Of a DNA stretch of 6,553 nt, positions 5,911 to 6,553 are shown one piece after another; within the stretch, counting starts at the first letter, position 1; each line of letters starts with the position of its first letter. Source of the stretch: Thermoplasmata archaeon (GTDB lineage: Archaea; Thermoplasmatota; Thermoplasmata; Lutacidiplasmatales; UBA184); contig JASHXS010000003.1 in NCBI GenBank assembly GCA_030043405.1, positions 1 to 6,553 on the forward strand, read 5' to 3'. Below the pieces are notes generated by a model, which was not told the DNA's origin, did not search any database, and saw nothing but the letters and a program-made list of their open reading frames with translations. Both the position numbers and the translations under genes were made by a program.

Positions 5911-6553
5911 GTGCGGATCGTCCAGGTCTCGCCCTTCTTCGCCCCCCATACCGGGGGCGTGGAGTCCCACGTCCGGAACCTCGCGCGCGAGTTCGCCCGC
6001 GAGGGACACGACGTCACGGTGGTGACGGCGCGATACGACCGGTCGCTGCCGGTCGACGAGCGGTCGGAGGGGTACCGGGTGATGCGCGCCCGCACCCTGT
6101 TCGTGGCCCTGAATACCCCGTTCGACCCCGGCACGACGGGACTCCTGCGTCACCTCGACGCCGACGTCTTCCACCTGCACTATCCGCCGCCCCTCACCTC
6201 GTATTTCGCCACCCGCGCGGTCGCGCGCCGGCCGGCGCCGGTGTGTCTCACGTACCATTGCGACCTGGATCTCCCCGGACGCCTCGGTCGCCTCGGCGCC
6301 GGTGCCTACCAGCGCTTCTTCGTGCCCCCGACGCTTCGCCAGGTCGACCGGGTCATCGTCCACACCCGGAGCTATGGCATCACGTCGGCGATGCTGCGCG
6401 GCCGGGACCTGGCAGTGATCCCGTCGGTCGTCGACCTCGAGCGATTCCGGCCCGGGCTCGACGCGAGCGCCTTGCGACACAGCCTCGGACTCGAGGGAAA
6501 ACGGGTCCTCGCCTTCACCGGCCGGCTCGTGCCGCACAAGGGCGTCAACGTCA
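5911..6553 (+). CDS. Glycosyltransferase, GT4 family, N-terminal part (3' end beyond the window)
   Basis: The reading frame is open from a GTG at 5911 to the right edge, giving 214 codons of a GT-B fold enzyme that would transfer a sugar from a nucleotide-sugar donor at the cytoplasmic membrane face. The N-terminal domain opens with VRIVQVSPFFAPHTGGVESH (1-20), the first strand and glycine-rich loop of GT4 enzymes, then LAREFAREGHDVTVVTA (24-40), DVFHLHYP (85-92) and LTYHCD (113-118). The hinge to the donor-binding domain is visible: VIPSVVDLERFRP (169-181) and VLAFTGRLVPHKGV (199-212), where the basic residues of the GR-x4-KG motif usually contact the donor phosphates. An in-frame TAG at 5905-5907 lies one codon before the GTG, so this is the earliest possible start. 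A short gap of 60 bases follows pdxS. Acceptor and sugar cannot be told; cell-surface glycan or protein glycosylation is plausible. Confidence 0.87.
   Translation, partial: MRIVQVSPFFAPHTGGVESHVRNLAREFAREGHDVTVVTARYDRSLPVDERSEGYRVMRARTLFVALNTPFDPGTTGLLRHLDADVFHLHYPPPLTSYFATRAVARRPAPVCLTYHCDLDLPGRLGRLGAGAYQRFFVPPTLRQVDRVIVHTRSYGITSAMLRGRDLAVIPSVVDLERFRPGLDASALRHSLGLEGKRVLAFTGRLVPHKGVNV

Noticed and set aside
4867..6537. A 556-codon open frame on the minus strand opposite pdxS and the glycosyltransferase
   Set aside because: Both sense-strand genes have clear family motifs; the antisense product is Arg/Asp/Gly/His-rich with no recognisable fold.
1..6553. A hidden defence system, CRISPR array or mobile element
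   Set aside because: No direct repeats of array type, transposase, integrase, terminal inverted repeats or defence-protein motifs were seen; coding density and composition look even across the window.

Overview
The window is a stretch of high-GC DNA (my impression is around 68-70% GC) with seven protein genes packed almost end to end. Five lie on the minus strand (aconitase, three ABC transporter genes, an acetyltransferase) and two on the plus strand (pdxS and a glycosyltransferase). The aconitase and the glycosyltransferase are cut by the window edges. I think the source is an archaeon, most likely a high-GC member of Thermoplasmatota. The reasons are A/T-rich TATA-like boxes 25-40 bases before several starts, two starts that look leaderless, a substrate-binding protein held by an N-terminal membrane helix with many N-glycosylation sequons and no lipobox, and a TPP riboswitch, which in archaea is best known from the Thermoplasma group. 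A high-GC bacterium is not excluded by sequence reading alone.

Layout from left to right. Positions 1-355 (-) hold the N-terminal 118 codons of an AcnA/IRP-type aconitase. Positions 387-4124 (-) form a compact three-gene thiamine import operon, read right to left: thiB-like binding protein (2973-4124), thiP-like fused permease (1357-2976) and thiQ/PotA-like ATPase (387-1370). The junctions overlap by 4 and 14 bases. In front of the operon, at 4159-4258 (-), is a clear TPP riboswitch, followed at 4125-4147 by a hairpin that would bury the ribosome binding site of the first gene. Positions 4231-4818 (-) encode a GNAT acetyltransferase of the phosphinothricin/YncA type, whose stop codon lies inside the conserved CUGAGA motif of the riboswitch. 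A short divergent intergenic region (4819-4908) separates it from pdxS (4909-5850, +), the PLP synthase subunit. A GT4-type glycosyltransferase starts at 5911 (+) and runs off the right edge.

How it fits together: when thiamine pyrophosphate is plentiful the riboswitch should shut translation of the binding protein and, by coupling, of the permease and ATPase, stopping thiamine import. This makes thiamine (or a close relative) the likely substrate rather than iron or polyamines, which are carried by similar ABC systems. pdxS makes a second cofactor, vitamin B6, and has no pdxT partner in view. The acetyltransferase, aconitase and glycosyltransferase have no obvious functional link to thiamine uptake. 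No tRNA, rRNA, CRISPR array, insertion sequence or long repeat was seen. No gene-free stretch exceeds 100 bases.
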